Assembly: GCF_024832785.1 (NCBI RefSeq)
Contig: NZ_CP116615.1
Span: 186,001-250,000 of the forward strand
DNA length: 64,000 bases
Source of the DNA: Fontisphaera persica
Lineage (GTDB): Bacteria; Verrucomicrobiota; Verrucomicrobiia; Limisphaerales; Fontisphaeraceae
Direction of reading: 5' to 3'
In this document: positions 1 through 9,008 of the stretch, one piece after another
Position numbering within the stretch: the first letter of the stretch is position 1
Layout: every line of letters begins with the position of its first letter
Notes under the pieces: model-generated
Seen by the model: only the letters and a program-made list of their open reading frames with translations
The model's database searches: none
What the model was told of the DNA's origin: nothing
Translations under genes and position numbers: made by a program

Positions 1-841
1 ATTATTATAAAAACCTGAGAAAACAAAGCTTATGGTTCAAATATGCACAGAAAACTTTTGCTTATACGGAGACTGATCATCCGCCGCATTTTATGCACGG
101 AATATACAGTTCGGCGGAGAAATGGAGAAATGGAACAAACAGGTACGCAAGTTGTGGGTACTACATGCATCAGAAGTGTTACCCTAATCCGATGCCACAC
201 GGACCATTGGGTTATGAACGGGAAAAAAATATTTGTTCTCATTTTTAGGGAGAAACAGCCATAAGACACGCAAAAGGATATTTGAGTTGGGAAGGCAGTG
301 GAGGAATGCGTTAATACTTGATACTTCGGAATACAATCATTTTACCGACAGCAAAGAGCGAAAGGTGGAATATCAAATCAAGTACTGGAAGGCATCACTT
401 GAATCTAAGTATGCGCTTTGTCCCCGCGGTGCGGGAACGTCCAGTGTAAGACTCTTTGAAATGATGGAAGCAGGTGTGGCTCCAGTTATCATTTCGGATG
501 ATTGGATACCATGTTTTGGACCCAAGTGGGAAGACTTTGCAATATTCGTCTCGGAAAATGAAATTCAAAGCCTTCCAGAAATATTGCGAAAACATGAGAA
601 TGAATATCAGAAACGCGGTGAACTGGCGCGCAAGGCTTGGGAAATGCACTTCAGCCCTGAAAAATATGGAAGATTTCTTGTGGACAGTATTTTAAAAATA
701 ATGAGAGAACAAAAAGTGTCTGAACGATACTACCGTACAATATATCCAGTTCTTTTAGCCAGTGAAGTCTTGCGCTGCTTTGGCATCCGGATGTCAATAT
801 ATGCCAAAATACTAGTCAAACGTATGGCAGGTGCAATATGA
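1..841 (+). pseudogene. Exostosin-family (GT47) glycosyltransferase, frameshifted, 5' end outside window
   Basis: The reading frame is open from the left edge (codons in register with base 3) and continues one frame away from about base 233. The joint lies in a run of seven A at 223-229; one more A would restore a reading such as EREKKYLFSFLGRN, typical of exostosin domains. The C-terminal half carries the family hallmark around 415-500 (CPRGAGTSSVRLFEMMEAG, then PVIISDDW). Exostosin-like proteins transfer sugars during surface polysaccharide assembly. The downstream GT10 relic overlaps it by 4 nt, so the two were probably cotranscribed. The single-base lesion could be decay or a sequence error; many other glycosyltransferase genes in this locus are broken too. 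Confidence 0.75.
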
Positions 842-1766
842 AGAAAGTTCGCATTACATCAATCAATTACAAAGCTCATTTGTGGGAAGACTCTATTATT
901 GATGACATACTATATTCAGGAAAGCTATCACTCCAAGAGGCTGATGGATTGTTGGCAATCGTGGATCCAACCGAAGAACTGCTAATATTCAAGGGACCGA
1001 AATTATGGTACACATATGAGCCTTCATGGCATTATCACTATCGAGGACACCCGATTGGAAAGAAATTGGTAAGGATATTGAAACCTGATGAATGGGCGTA
1101 TTTTGCAAATAAAGACGAAAGATACAGAGTCCCACATTCCACCCACATTGGAGAATTATCATGTCCTAGAGAAAATAATCAAACAAAAAGCGTTGTAGCT
1201 GTTGTATCAAATTATGGAGGAAGGTTGTGGTTTCTAAGACCACACATTTGGCTAAGAAATATATTCATTCTAAATAAAAATGTAGAGTTGTTTGGAAAGA
1301 TGGAGAAATGGAGTCAGTTTAGGCATTTCCCTTTAATTTGGAAGAAAGGCTTGCCAAGCAATTATAAGGGACCTCCCAGTGCAGGACCCAATGCCGACGA
1401 ATATATATTATTTTGTCGAAATATAAAGTATGTGTATGTCTGGAAAACAGTTGTGAGAAATATTACTTCACAGAGAAGTTTGTTAATGCGGTTCGGGCTG
1501 GTTGTATTCCAATATATCATCCTCATTCATCTGTTAGAAATATATTTCTGAAAGGAGCCCGATGGGTGGACCCAAAAGATTTTAATTATTCACCCAAAAA
1601 AACCATTGCTTTTGCGTTGAGGCAGGATATTAATGAATATCGCAAATATAACGATGCGTGGTTGCGATCGGGCATGCTGGACAAACTTGACCATGCAAAA
1701 GTAATCCCACTATGGCTACATCCGATATTTAAGGAGAAATTTGCAAGAGATGAAAAAAAGAAATAG
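838..1766 (+). pseudogene. GT10 (alpha-1,3-fucosyltransferase-like) gene, frameshifted
   Basis: The ATG at 838 overlaps the previous stop (ATGA). The first frame runs to about 1412, then the GT10 motif continues in another frame: YKVCVCLENSCEKYYFTEKF followed by AGCIPIYHPHSSV, the conserved donor-binding block of fucosyltransferases (ENS...TEK...G.IP.Y). The shift falls at the T run 1411-1414, where one extra T would rejoin the frames. Read as one protein it would be about 309 residues, the expected size for a bacterial GT10. The frame ends at 1766, inside the start of rfbA. No GDP-fucose biosynthesis gene is in the window, so the donor is not shown. Confidence 0.78.
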
Positions 1767-2643
1767 TAGAAAAGGCATCATTCTTGCCGGTGGGGCGGGG
1801 ACGAGGTTGCATCCGGTGACGCTGGTATGCAGCAAGCAGTTGTTGCCGGTTTATGACAAACCGATGATCTATTATCCGCTGGCAGTCTTGATGCTGGCGG
1901 GAATCCGTGAGATATTGGTCATCAGCACGCCGCAGGATTTGCCCAGGTTCAAGGAATTGCTCAAAGCTGGGGAGCAATGGGGACTCCAATTTTCATATGC
2001 CGAGCAACCGCATCCGGGTGGGCTGGCGCAGGCGTTTATCATCGGCAGGGAGTTTGTAGGAAAGTCGGATTGCTGTTTGATATTAGGCGATAATATTTTT
2101 TACGGACATGGTTTGCAGGAGTTGTTGGCCCGAGCCGCTCAAAGAGCCAGCGGAGCGACGGTATTTGCCTACTATGTGGGAGATCCGGAGCGGTATGGAG
2201 TAGTGGAATTTGACGATAACGGAAAAGCGCTGAGCATCGTGGAAAAGCCCAAACAACCGAAGTCCAACTGGGCCGTGACGGGGTTGTATTTTTATGATAA
2301 CCAGGTGCTGGATATTGCGGCGAGGTTGAAGCCTTCGGCGCGTGGGGAATTGGAAATTACAGATGTCAATAACGCTTACTTGAAGCGTGGTCAATTGCAG
2401 GTGGAGCGGCTGGGGCGTGGCATTGCCTGGTTGGACACCGGGACGCATGAGGCATTGCTGGCGGCCAGCAATTTTGTGGCGGCCTTGGAGAATCGGCAGG
2501 GTTTACAGGTCTGCTGCCCGGAGGAGGTGGCTTTCCGGCAGGGCTGGATAGATGGGGCGCATCTACTCCGTCTGGCTCAACCACTGGCCAAAACAGAGTA
2601 TGGAAAATATTTAATCCGGCTGGCGGAAGGTAGAGGGATTTAG
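1750..2643 (+). CDS. rfbA: Glucose-1-phosphate thymidylyltransferase (RmlA/RfbA)
   Basis: It makes dTDP-glucose from dTTP and glucose-1-phosphate, the first step to dTDP-L-rhamnose and to other dTDP-deoxysugars. The N-terminal nucleotidyltransferase signature GGAGTRLHP lies at about residues 14-22, followed by [16 protein letters not shown], and the length of about 297 residues is right for the short RmlA form. I chose ATG 1750, which gives the usual short lead to [11 protein letters not shown] at 1741 lies only 4 nt after the AAGGAG at 1731-1736 and is also possible. It overlaps the dead GT10 gene and opens the rhamnose cluster that continues with rfbC and rfbD after two inserted genes. Confidence 0.95.
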   Translation: MKKRNSRKGIILAGGAGTRLHPVTLVCSKQLLPVYDKPMIYYPLAVLMLAGIREILVISTPQDLPRFKELLKAGEQWGLQFSYAEQPHPGGLAQAFIIGREFVGKSDCCLILGDNIFYGHGLQELLARAAQRASGATVFAYYVGDPERYGVVEFDDNGKALSIVEKPKQPKSNWAVTGLYFYDNQVLDIAARLKPSARGELEITDVNNAYLKRGQLQVERLGRGIAWLDTGTHEALLAASNFVAALENRQGLQVCCPEEVAFRQGWIDGAHLLRLAQPLAKTEYGKYLIRLAEGRGI

Positions 2644-2667
2644 GCATAATTGGGAGTGCACCCCTAA

Positions 2668-3216
2668 ATGAACAGAGAGGAAATCATTGAGTTATTTGAG
2701 AAGCTTGATCGTGAACTGAAAAGTTCCGCCAAACTCTATCTGTATGGCAGCGGCGTTTTTATTTTGCTGGGTGAAATAGGACGGGTGAGCGTGGATTTGG
2801 ACATCGCTGGCCCTTATTCCCAGGCCAACATGGCAGACGTTCGCCACGCTGCTGAAAAAGCCGGCATTCCAGTAAATCCAGACGAGTTTTATACCGGCAA
2901 CCATATCGAATGGGTTGGTCCTTTGCTATTATGCCTGCCAGAACCTCAAGCCGGCGCCAAGACAATGCTTTTGTGGCAGGGTGAGAAACTGGAAATCCTG
3001 GCCCCACCACCCGCAGACTTGGTGGCCAGCAAGTTAATCCGCTATGATGAATCTGACCGGGCGGACCTCCAGTATTTGTACTCTTTGTACCCATGGAGTT
3101 GGAAGGAGGTAAGCGACGCGGTGGGCCGGCTGCCGGGGCGTTTTCGGCAGGACCCAGTGGTGAAGGAAAATTTGCTCAATCTAAAAACTGACATGGAATT
3201 GTGGGCCGGGAGGTAG
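2668..3216 (+). CDS. DUF6036-type nucleotidyltransferase-like protein
   Basis: A 182-residue soluble protein. Near residues 25-45 it has YLYGSGVFILLGEIGRVSVD followed by LDIAG, the G-S...R.S.D.D pattern of minimal nucleotidyltransferase folds. Such proteins often form one half of two-gene, toxin-antitoxin-like modules. It sits between rfbA and rfbC, 24 nt after rfbA, with the next gene starting 1 nt after its stop, so the pair looks translationally coupled. It has no evident role in rhamnose synthesis. The family assignment rests on motif pattern and on the ASKLIRYDESDRADLQYLY stretch (about residues 113-131). Function is unknown. Confidence 0.6.
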   Translation: MNREEIIELFEKLDRELKSSAKLYLYGSGVFILLGEIGRVSVDLDIAGPYSQANMADVRHAAEKAGIPVNPDEFYTGNHIEWVGPLLLCLPEPQAGAKTMLLWQGEKLEILAPPPADLVASKLIRYDESDRADLQYLYSLYPWSWKEVSDAVGRLPGRFRQDPVVKENLLNLKTDMELWAGR

Positions 3217-3217
3217 A

Positions 3218-3583
3218 TTGACGCCAAGAGAGATATTGCAACTGGCGTATGAAATCGCGTTTTTTCCTCCGCGATTAAATGCGTTGTGGGTGGAATGGGA
3301 GCGGGGCAGGAAAATGCCCGCCGAGGAGCAGGGGCGCGCATTGGACATTGCGGAAATGCTTCACGAACGTTTGCCTGAAACGGGTTATGCTTCGCACCGG
3401 GCTTTGAAGCGTCTGGCCATGTATCAGGCCGATGCCCGCGTGTTTGGGATGCCAAGGTTTGTCCGCAACGTTCGCCGCCGACTCGGGCGCCCGCCCCTGA
3501 AGGTGAACGAGGTGCCATCTGAGTATGTTCGGGACATTGCATTGCCGCGTTTTTGCCGGCCACGGCATGAGTCGCAGGCTTAA
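3218..3583 (+). CDS. Hypothetical protein paired with the DUF6036-like gene
   Basis: A 121-residue basic protein that I do not recognise. It starts at TTG 3218, one base after the upstream stop, with GGGAGG about 7 bases ahead, so it is probably coupled to the DUF6036-like gene. The sequence is mostly helical in appearance with an arginine-rich stretch (FVRNVRRRLGR near residues 81-91) that could bind nucleic acid. No catalytic motif, signal peptide or membrane segment is visible. It and its partner look like a two-gene cassette placed inside the rhamnose operon. A toxin-antitoxin role is only an inference from that arrangement. Confidence 0.55.
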   Translation: MTPREILQLAYEIAFFPPRLNALWVEWERGRKMPAEEQGRALDIAEMLHERLPETGYASHRALKRLAMYQADARVFGMPRFVRNVRRRLGRPPLKVNEVPSEYVRDIALPRFCRPRHESQA

Positions 3584-3597
3584 GGGAAAGTGAATTT

Positions 3598-4149
3598 GTG
3601 AAAGTTGAGACGACGGAAATTCCCGGTTTATTGATCATAACCCCGGATGTTTTTGGGGATGCGCGTGGCTTTTTCATGGAGACATGGAATCGGCGGCGGT
3701 ATCAGGAAGCCGGCCTGCCAGACGTTGACTTTGTGCAGGATAACATTTCACTAAGCCGACGGGGGACGTTGCGCGGTTTGCATTTCCAAAACCCGCGCGC
3801 CCAGGGAAAGCTGGTCAGCGTGTTGCAGGGCGAGGTGTTCGATGTGGCGTTAGATTTGCGGCGCAGCTCACCGACGTTTGGGCGCTGGCATGGGGTGCGC
3901 CTGGACGCGGAATCGAAGACCCAATTTTACATACCGCCCGGTTTTGCGCATGGCTTTGCGGTCTTGAGCGAGACGGCGCTTTTTCATTATAAGTGCACGG
4001 ATTACTATTCGCCACAGGATGAATTGGCGGTTCGCTGGGATGATCCGAGCATTGGCATCCGATGGCCGGTGGAGAATCCCATTTTGTCTCGTCGTGATGC
4101 CCAAGCCCCGCTGCTGAAGGATGTGCCGTTGGAGAGGTTGTTTGAGTGA
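3598..4149 (+). CDS. rfbC: dTDP-4-dehydrorhamnose 3,5-epimerase (RmlC/RfbC)
   Basis: It epimerises dTDP-4-keto-6-deoxyglucose at C3 and C5 in the third step of dTDP-L-rhamnose synthesis. The cupin core shows VQDNISLSRRGTLRGLHFQ (about residues 46-64) with the catalytic histidine at 62, then VFDVALDLRRSSPTFG, and FYIPPGFAHGFAVLSE later in the chain, all RmlC hallmarks. The length of 183 residues is standard. The start is GTG 3598, after a GGGAAAG-type site. It is followed 37 nt later by rfbD. Confidence 0.96.
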   Translation: MKVETTEIPGLLIITPDVFGDARGFFMETWNRRRYQEAGLPDVDFVQDNISLSRRGTLRGLHFQNPRAQGKLVSVLQGEVFDVALDLRRSSPTFGRWHGVRLDAESKTQFYIPPGFAHGFAVLSETALFHYKCTDYYSPQDELAVRWDDPSIGIRWPVENPILSRRDAQAPLLKDVPLERLFE

Positions 4150-4186
4150 ACGGCCCGGGCTGGCAGGTATTGTTGGGGGGAAGTGC

Positions 4187-5044
4187 GTGAAAGTATTGAT
4201 CACAGGGGGAAAGGGCATGCTGGGGCGGACCTTGTGCCGACGGCTGGTGGCGCATGAGGTGTTGGTGGCGGATTTGCCGGAGGTGGACATCACCCATTTG
4301 CGGCAGTTGGAAGAGGCGGTGCGCGGTTTTGGCCCGGAGGTTATTATTCATTGCGCCGCGATGACCGCGGTGGATGCTTGCGAGTCCCAGGTGGAATTGG
4401 CGTACAAGGTCAACGCCTTGGGCAGTGCCAATGTGGCGGTGAGCGCGTTTCGGGCGCGGGCATGGTTGATTGCCATTTCGACGGATTATGTCTTTGATGG
4501 CAGGCTGGATCGGCCGTATCACGAATGGGATGTGCCTTTACCGGCTACCGTTTACGGCCAAAGCAAGCTGGCGGGGGAGCGAGCCGTGCAGATGCATTGT
4601 CCCGAGCACACGATTGTGCGAACGGCCTGGTTGTATGGGCCGGGTGGGCCGAGTTTTCTGCACACCATGCTAAAATTGGGCCACGAGGAGGGGCCGTCCC
4701 TCAAGGTGGTGAATGATCAGTTGGGCAATCCCACTTCAACGGATGCTTTGGCCGGGGCCCTTGCATGGCTAATGGAGCAGCGGGTGCCGGGCATTGTGCA
4801 CGCGACATGCGAGGGCGAAGCCACGTGGTATGAATTTGCGCGGGAGATATTTAAGTTATGGGGTTTGCGCCGTCCCTTGGAGCCATGCACCACACGCGAA
4901 TTCCCACGTCCTGCGCCTCGTCCGGCAAACAGCCGTTTGGAAAAACGGGTTCTAAGGCTGGCCGGTGGGCCGGAGATGCCAGAGTGGCGGGAGGCATTGA
5001 GTTCTTTTAGGAAATTCAATTTCGATGGGGAAATAAAAAATTAA
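4187..5044 (+). CDS. rfbD: dTDP-4-dehydrorhamnose reductase (RmlD/RfbD)
   Basis: It reduces the 4-keto group with NAD(P)H to give dTDP-L-rhamnose. The N-terminal Rossmann motif is TGGKGMLG (about residues 6-13). The SDR catalytic tyrosine and lysine are in YGQSK at 123-127, with STDYVFDG upstream and VRTAWLYG downstream as expected. An upstream in-frame codon at 4121 is open, but GTG 4187 is preceded by GGGGGGAAG and gives the canonical KVLITGG N-terminus, so I chose it. At 285 residues it is full length. rfbB, which makes the substrate of RfbC, is not in this window. Confidence 0.94.
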   Translation: MKVLITGGKGMLGRTLCRRLVAHEVLVADLPEVDITHLRQLEEAVRGFGPEVIIHCAAMTAVDACESQVELAYKVNALGSANVAVSAFRARAWLIAISTDYVFDGRLDRPYHEWDVPLPATVYGQSKLAGERAVQMHCPEHTIVRTAWLYGPGGPSFLHTMLKLGHEEGPSLKVVNDQLGNPTSTDALAGALAWLMEQRVPGIVHATCEGEATWYEFAREIFKLWGLRRPLEPCTTREFPRPAPRPANSRLEKRVLRLAGGPEMPEWREALSSFRKFNFDGEIKN

Positions 5045-5071
5045 GCGCTGGTATGAGAAGGGTATTAGAGC

Positions 5072-6607
5072 TTGAGCACAAACATTGAAAGGCAAGCTAA
5101 GGTTTTGCAAAGGATTATCCGTGTGCCTTATCTGGCGCCGTTTCTTGTGGGGATTGCGATTGTCGGGAATATAATAACATTGGTCAGGCCAAATTATGAC
5201 TGGCAGGAAGTTGGCATAGCCTTGGCGTTGGTGATGTCCATAACGGGAGTTGTAACATGGTTTTGCCATCGAATTTTTAAAAAGCCTGCCACTGCGGCAT
5301 TTGCTGCAGCATTAACCATTCTGGTTCTCGCCTATTTTAATACCATCGCGTCGGTGATTTTGGAGTGGTTGGTTCAGTCGCCTTTGCGTTTCATGGCGAG
5401 GGCTGCAGCGATTATTGTCATTGTGGGCGCCATCTACACCTTAATGTTATGGTATTTTGATAAAAAATTTGGCAAACGCCAGAACACCATGTTGTTTTGC
5501 AATTGGACACTGGTGATTCTAATCATAATAATAGCTAGCGATGGCTTGCTGCCGGGAATTTGGGAAAGGCGTTCCATTATAAATTGTGTAAAAAACAAGG
5601 AATTCGATTTGAAGAGCACTTATAAACCTGACGTGTTTTGGATAATCTTGGACGCTTACACCAGCAACGAAAGTTTGCAAAAATATTGGAATTACCAGAA
5701 CGAAGATTTTACCCGGAAGTTGGAGGAGCTTGGTTTCCATTTCATTCCCAACAGCCGCTCCATATCCCCAGCCACCCAGGAAAGCATCGCATCAACTTTG
5801 AATATGGGAATGTGCATTACAACGAATTCTGGCAAATTTGGTGAATACGGAAAGAATTCAAATTTTGCCAAAATAAGGTGGTCTTTGGTGAGCCAAATAT
5901 TTCATGAAATGGGTTATGATATTGTAAATTTAAGCCTTTTTCGAATTCAGAATACTAAAATGTTTTATACATATTCAGGCTATGGATTCAATATGACGGA
6001 CAGGTTGACTCATAATTCTCTTTTAGGTTACCTGTTTAATATAAGAGAGAAACATAAGAGGAAAGGCAAATCCCCGTGGGCTCTAAATGATGAGATATTG
6101 GACAAAATTAGTAATCATTTGAATGAGGCCCGAACCCGCCCTGTATTTGTTTACGCACATGTCATGTCACCTCACCCACCTTATGTATATAATTCAAGCA
6201 GTACTATAAACTCTTCCATTTCTTCATTTCCAGATAAATGGAAATACCTGGATCAACTTATATATACCAACAAAAGAGTGGTTGAAACATTGGAGGTATT
6301 AAAACGTAGAAAGGGCGCCCCTCCTGTCATTATTATTCAGGGAGACCACGGCAGCCGTGTGCTGGCCTTGAAAGACCAGAGTGAGGATGAAAACACAAGC
6401 ATTATCAATGCCATGTATTTTCCTAATGCCAGCCCTTCCTGGTTTTGGAATGGAATGCATGCTGCTGATACTTTTCGATTGGTTTTCAACAAGTGCTTCG
6501 GAGCCAATTACGCATATTTGAGTCGGCGGCCAAGTATAATTGAAACCAATCGAGTGGCGCGCGCAGGGGAAGCCTACACAAAAATCGAGGCGGAAAAGAA
6601 AAATTGA
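5072..6607 (+). CDS. Membrane alkaline-phosphatase/sulfatase-superfamily protein
   Basis: A 511-residue protein with about five N-terminal membrane segments (roughly 20-40, 49-67, 74-95, 106-125, 145-165) followed by an extracytoplasmic catalytic-type domain. Superfamily metal-ligand motifs are visible: PDVFWIILDAY (Asp about 194), AHVMSPHPPYVY, and IIQGDHGSR (Asp 425, His 426). This build resembles membrane transferases that move phospho-substituents onto glycans or lipids, but the substrate is not readable. The start TTG 5072 lies 27 nt after rfbD. It is followed by a tiny YVDPGSG protein and a kinase-like/methyltransferase fusion, which may act with it. The coding sequence is noticeably more AT-rich than rfbACD. 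Confidence 0.8.
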   Translation: MSTNIERQAKVLQRIIRVPYLAPFLVGIAIVGNIITLVRPNYDWQEVGIALALVMSITGVVTWFCHRIFKKPATAAFAAALTILVLAYFNTIASVILEWLVQSPLRFMARAAAIIVIVGAIYTLMLWYFDKKFGKRQNTMLFCNWTLVILIIIIASDGLLPGIWERRSIINCVKNKEFDLKSTYKPDVFWIILDAYTSNESLQKYWNYQNEDFTRKLEELGFHFIPNSRSISPATQESIASTLNMGMCITTNSGKFGEYGKNSNFAKIRWSLVSQIFHEMGYDIVNLSLFRIQNTKMFYTYSGYGFNMTDRLTHNSLLGYLFNIREKHKRKGKSPWALNDEILDKISNHLNEARTRPVFVYAHVMSPHPPYVYNSSSTINSSISSFPDKWKYLDQLIYTNKRVVETLEVLKRRKGAPPVIIIQGDHGSRVLALKDQSEDENTSIINAMYFPNASPSWFWNGMHAADTFRLVFNKCFGANYAYLSRRPSIIETNRVARAGEAYTKIEAEKKN

Positions 6608-6659
6608 ACTTGCATTTGACATCCACCAATGTTTAATTTAAAAATTATTGGCCAGTAAT

Positions 6660-6857
6660 ATGGAAATATTTGGCTATGTGGACCCCGGGTCCGGCGCGTT
6701 GATCTGGCAAATGTTGGCGGCGGCCGCTGTCGGAGTTTTGTTTTATTTCCGCAGTTTTTTTCGTGGAATTGGGCGCTTTTTCCAGCGTTTGTTCGGAAAA
6801 TCGGTTGGTGTTGCATCCGATGCCGCCGCCCCGGGAGAGGTGGATAAAAAGACATGA
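6660..6857 (+). CDS. Small YVDPGSG-motif membrane protein
   Basis: A 65-residue protein beginning at ATG 6660 (a TTG at 6648 is in frame). It has the motif GYVDPGSGALIWQ near the N-terminus, then one hydrophobic segment (LAAAAVGVLFYFR), an amphipathic basic stretch and a hydrophilic tail. I recall short proteins with a Y-[IV]-D-P-G-[ST]-G head beside polysaccharide genes in several phyla, but no function is established that I know of. Its position between the membrane alkaline-phosphatase-superfamily gene and the methyltransferase fusion suggests it serves as a small partner or anchor for one of them. Confidence 0.7.
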   Translation: MEIFGYVDPGSGALIWQMLAAAAVGVLFYFRSFFRGIGRFFQRLFGKSVGVASDAAAPGEVDKKT

Positions 6858-6989
6858 GGGATGGCTATAATCGGATGTGCAGAGATGGTTGCTCATTCCG
6901 CCGCAGTCATTCATCAACATAAGCGAAACTGATTTTCCTGCAGCGGCCCACAATCTATACGTGGGCACACTCCCCAAGGGTTGACTTTC

Positions 6990-8414
6990 ATGTCCCAGCT
7001 TTCCTTTCGTGATCCGGCTGGGTTTTGCCTCATCCACAATGGCCGGGTTTTGCGCGGTTTGGCCGCCGGCGATTTGCCCGTGCTGGAGCGTTTTTTGCAA
7101 TTACCTAGCGCAAAGCGGATGATGGATGAGGGCAGGCTCATCAGAAGCCGCCGATTGCGCACTGGAGAAACCGATGCGTTGCAGCGAGACGGAAGATGTG
7201 GGGCGGTGGTGGCCGAGCGTCGTCCGGCAGCGGTTTTTGAGCATCCGCGCATCGAGTTTCCTTCGTACCCGTACGAATGGCCGCCGGAGATGCTTCAGGC
7301 CGCTGCCGAGTTGACCTTGGACATGGCCCAAACAGCGCTTGCCGATGGTTTTAGTCTGAAGGACGCTACACCGTATAACGTGCTTTTCGACGGCCCACAA
7401 CCGGTTTTCATTGATTTGCTCTCTTTTGAGCCGCGCCGTCCCGGCGACCCCGTCTGGCTGCCCGCGGCTCAGTTTGAGCGCACGTTCCTGCTGCCGCTGC
7501 TGGCCAACAAATACTGGCGACTGCCGCTGGCGGATATTTTCCTCGCCCACCGCGATGGGCTGGAGCCGCAGGCGCTATTGCCCATGTGCGGACCCTTGCG
7601 CCGCTGGCTGCCACCGTTTTTGGGGCACATCACTCTGCCGGCCTTGTTAAGCCGAAAAAAGCCAATCAAAACAAATATTTATAAGCCGCGGCAGCTCGCC
7701 AACGCCGCTCAGGCTCGTTTCGTTTTGGATTCGCTGTTCAACCGGCTGCGCCGGGCCGTGCGGCGCCTGGGGCCGCCTGCCAACCGCCCCAGTGTCTGGT
7801 CAGATTACACGGATGCCAACAGCTACAACGAGCTCACGCTGCGGGCCAAAATGGATTTCGTGCGCAACGCCCTGGTGGCCGGTGGGGCCAGTCGCGTACT
7901 GGACATTGGCGCTAACACCGGGCAATTCAGCCTGCTGGCCGCGGAGGTCGGCGCACAGGTGGTGGCGGTGGATTATGATGCGGAATGCGTGGGCCGGATA
8001 TGGCGTCAGGCGCGCGAGCGCAAGCTGCCCATCTTGCCATTGGTGGTGGACGTATCGCGTCCCACCCCGGCCGTGGGTTGGCGCAATCGCGAATGCTCCA
8101 GTTTCCTGGAGCGCGCCTGCGGCGCTTTTGATACGGTGCTAATGCTCGCCGTCGTGCATCACCTGGCCATCACTGAACGGGTGCCATTGCCGGAGATTCT
8201 TGGTTTGGCGGCCTCGCTTGCCACCCGTAGCCTGGTGATTGAATGGGTGGGCCCCAAAGACCCCATGTTCCAAACCCTCTTGCGTGGCCGAGAGCACCTT
8301 TACACCCACCTAACCCAGGAGGCCTTTGAACACGCCTGCGGAAACCATTTTCAAATCGAACGTAAACAACCTCTGGAGGGATTGGACAGGTGCATGTATC
8401 TCCTGTTGAAATGA
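6990..8414 (+). CDS. Kinase-like domain fused to class I SAM methyltransferase (NoeA-like)
   Basis: A 474-residue protein starting at ATG 6990. The C-terminal half is a Rossmann methyltransferase: VLDIGANTGQFSLLA (Asp about 305) binds SAM, followed by VVAVDYD and LMLAVVHHL. The N-terminal half contains KDATPYNVLFDG (Asp 125, Asn 130) and PVFIDLLSFE (Asp 142). These match the spacing of the catalytic loop (D-x4-N) and the metal-binding Asp of kinase/aminoglycoside-phosphotransferase folds. Kinase plus methyltransferase in one chain recalls WbdD, which caps O-antigen chains with methyl phosphate, but with the domain order reversed. The methyltransferase is clear; the kinase reading is my inference. 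Confidence 0.78.
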   Translation: MSQLSFRDPAGFCLIHNGRVLRGLAAGDLPVLERFLQLPSAKRMMDEGRLIRSRRLRTGETDALQRDGRCGAVVAERRPAAVFEHPRIEFPSYPYEWPPEMLQAAAELTLDMAQTALADGFSLKDATPYNVLFDGPQPVFIDLLSFEPRRPGDPVWLPAAQFERTFLLPLLANKYWRLPLADIFLAHRDGLEPQALLPMCGPLRRWLPPFLGHITLPALLSRKKPIKTNIYKPRQLANAAQARFVLDSLFNRLRRAVRRLGPPANRPSVWSDYTDANSYNELTLRAKMDFVRNALVAGGASRVLDIGANTGQFSLLAAEVGAQVVAVDYDAECVGRIWRQARERKLPILPLVVDVSRPTPAVGWRNRECSSFLERACGAFDTVLMLAVVHHLAITERVPLPEILGLAASLATRSLVIEWVGPKDPMFQTLLRGREHLYTHLTQEAFEHACGNHFQIERKQPLEGLDRCMYLLLK

Positions 8415-8432
8415 AAAAAAGAATGGAATTTC

Positions 8433-9008
8433 ATGAACGTAACAACGTTTTGTCATCCTGACAGTTTGGTTGAGGAGGGAGCAGTCGTAGGAAAAAATAC
8501 GCGGGTATGGGCTTTTGCCCACGTCTGCAAAGGGGCCATAATTGGCGATTATTGCAATATTTGTGATCACACCTTTATTGAAAAGGGAGTTGTTATTGGA
8601 AACCGGGTCACGATTAAATCTGGGGTATATTTGTGGGACGGGATTGTTGTAGAGAATGACGTTTTTATTGGGCCATGTGCAGCATTCACCAATGACATGC
8701 GTCCCCGGAGCAAGCAGTATCCGCCAGAATATTTGAAAACTATTTTGCGGCAGGGTTGCTCCATTGGAGCCAATGCAACAATTCTTCCAGGTCTGGAAAT
8801 TGGCAGGTGGGCGATGGTGGGGGCCGGCGCCGTAGTCACAAAAAGTGTGCCTGATTTCGGTTTGGTTTATGGAAACCCGGCAAGGTTGCAGGGATATGTA
8901 TGTGAATGCGGATGCCGATTGCAATTTGAAAATCAAGTTGCCAGTTGCCAATGCGGCAAAGCCTATCAAATACGCAATAACATTGTCACCCATTCAAAAA
9001 ATCCATGA
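8433..9008 (+). CDS. Hexapeptide-repeat acyltransferase, FdtC/WlbB-like
   Basis: A 191-residue left-handed beta-helix acyltransferase with repeated hexapeptides from about residue 14 ([18 protein letters not shown]) to the end of the coil ([20 protein letters not shown]). The C-terminus has a small cysteine-rich tail (CECGCRL and CQCGKAY) that could hold a metal. In neighbours-of-FdtAB contexts such proteins acetylate the 3-amino group of a dTDP-3-amino-3,6-dideoxyhexose. Its stop overlaps the start of the ketoisomerase gene (ATGA), so the three genes 8433-10515 form one translational unit. Whether the product is dTDP-Fuc3NAc or dTDP-Qui3NAc cannot be decided by eye. Confidence 0.85.
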   Translation: MNVTTFCHPDSLVEEGAVVGKNTRVWAFAHVCKGAIIGDYCNICDHTFIEKGVVIGNRVTIKSGVYLWDGIVVENDVFIGPCAAFTNDMRPRSKQYPPEYLKTILRQGCSIGANATILPGLEIGRWAMVGAGAVVTKSVPDFGLVYGNPARLQGYVCECGCRLQFENQVASCQCGKAYQIRNNIVTHSKNP

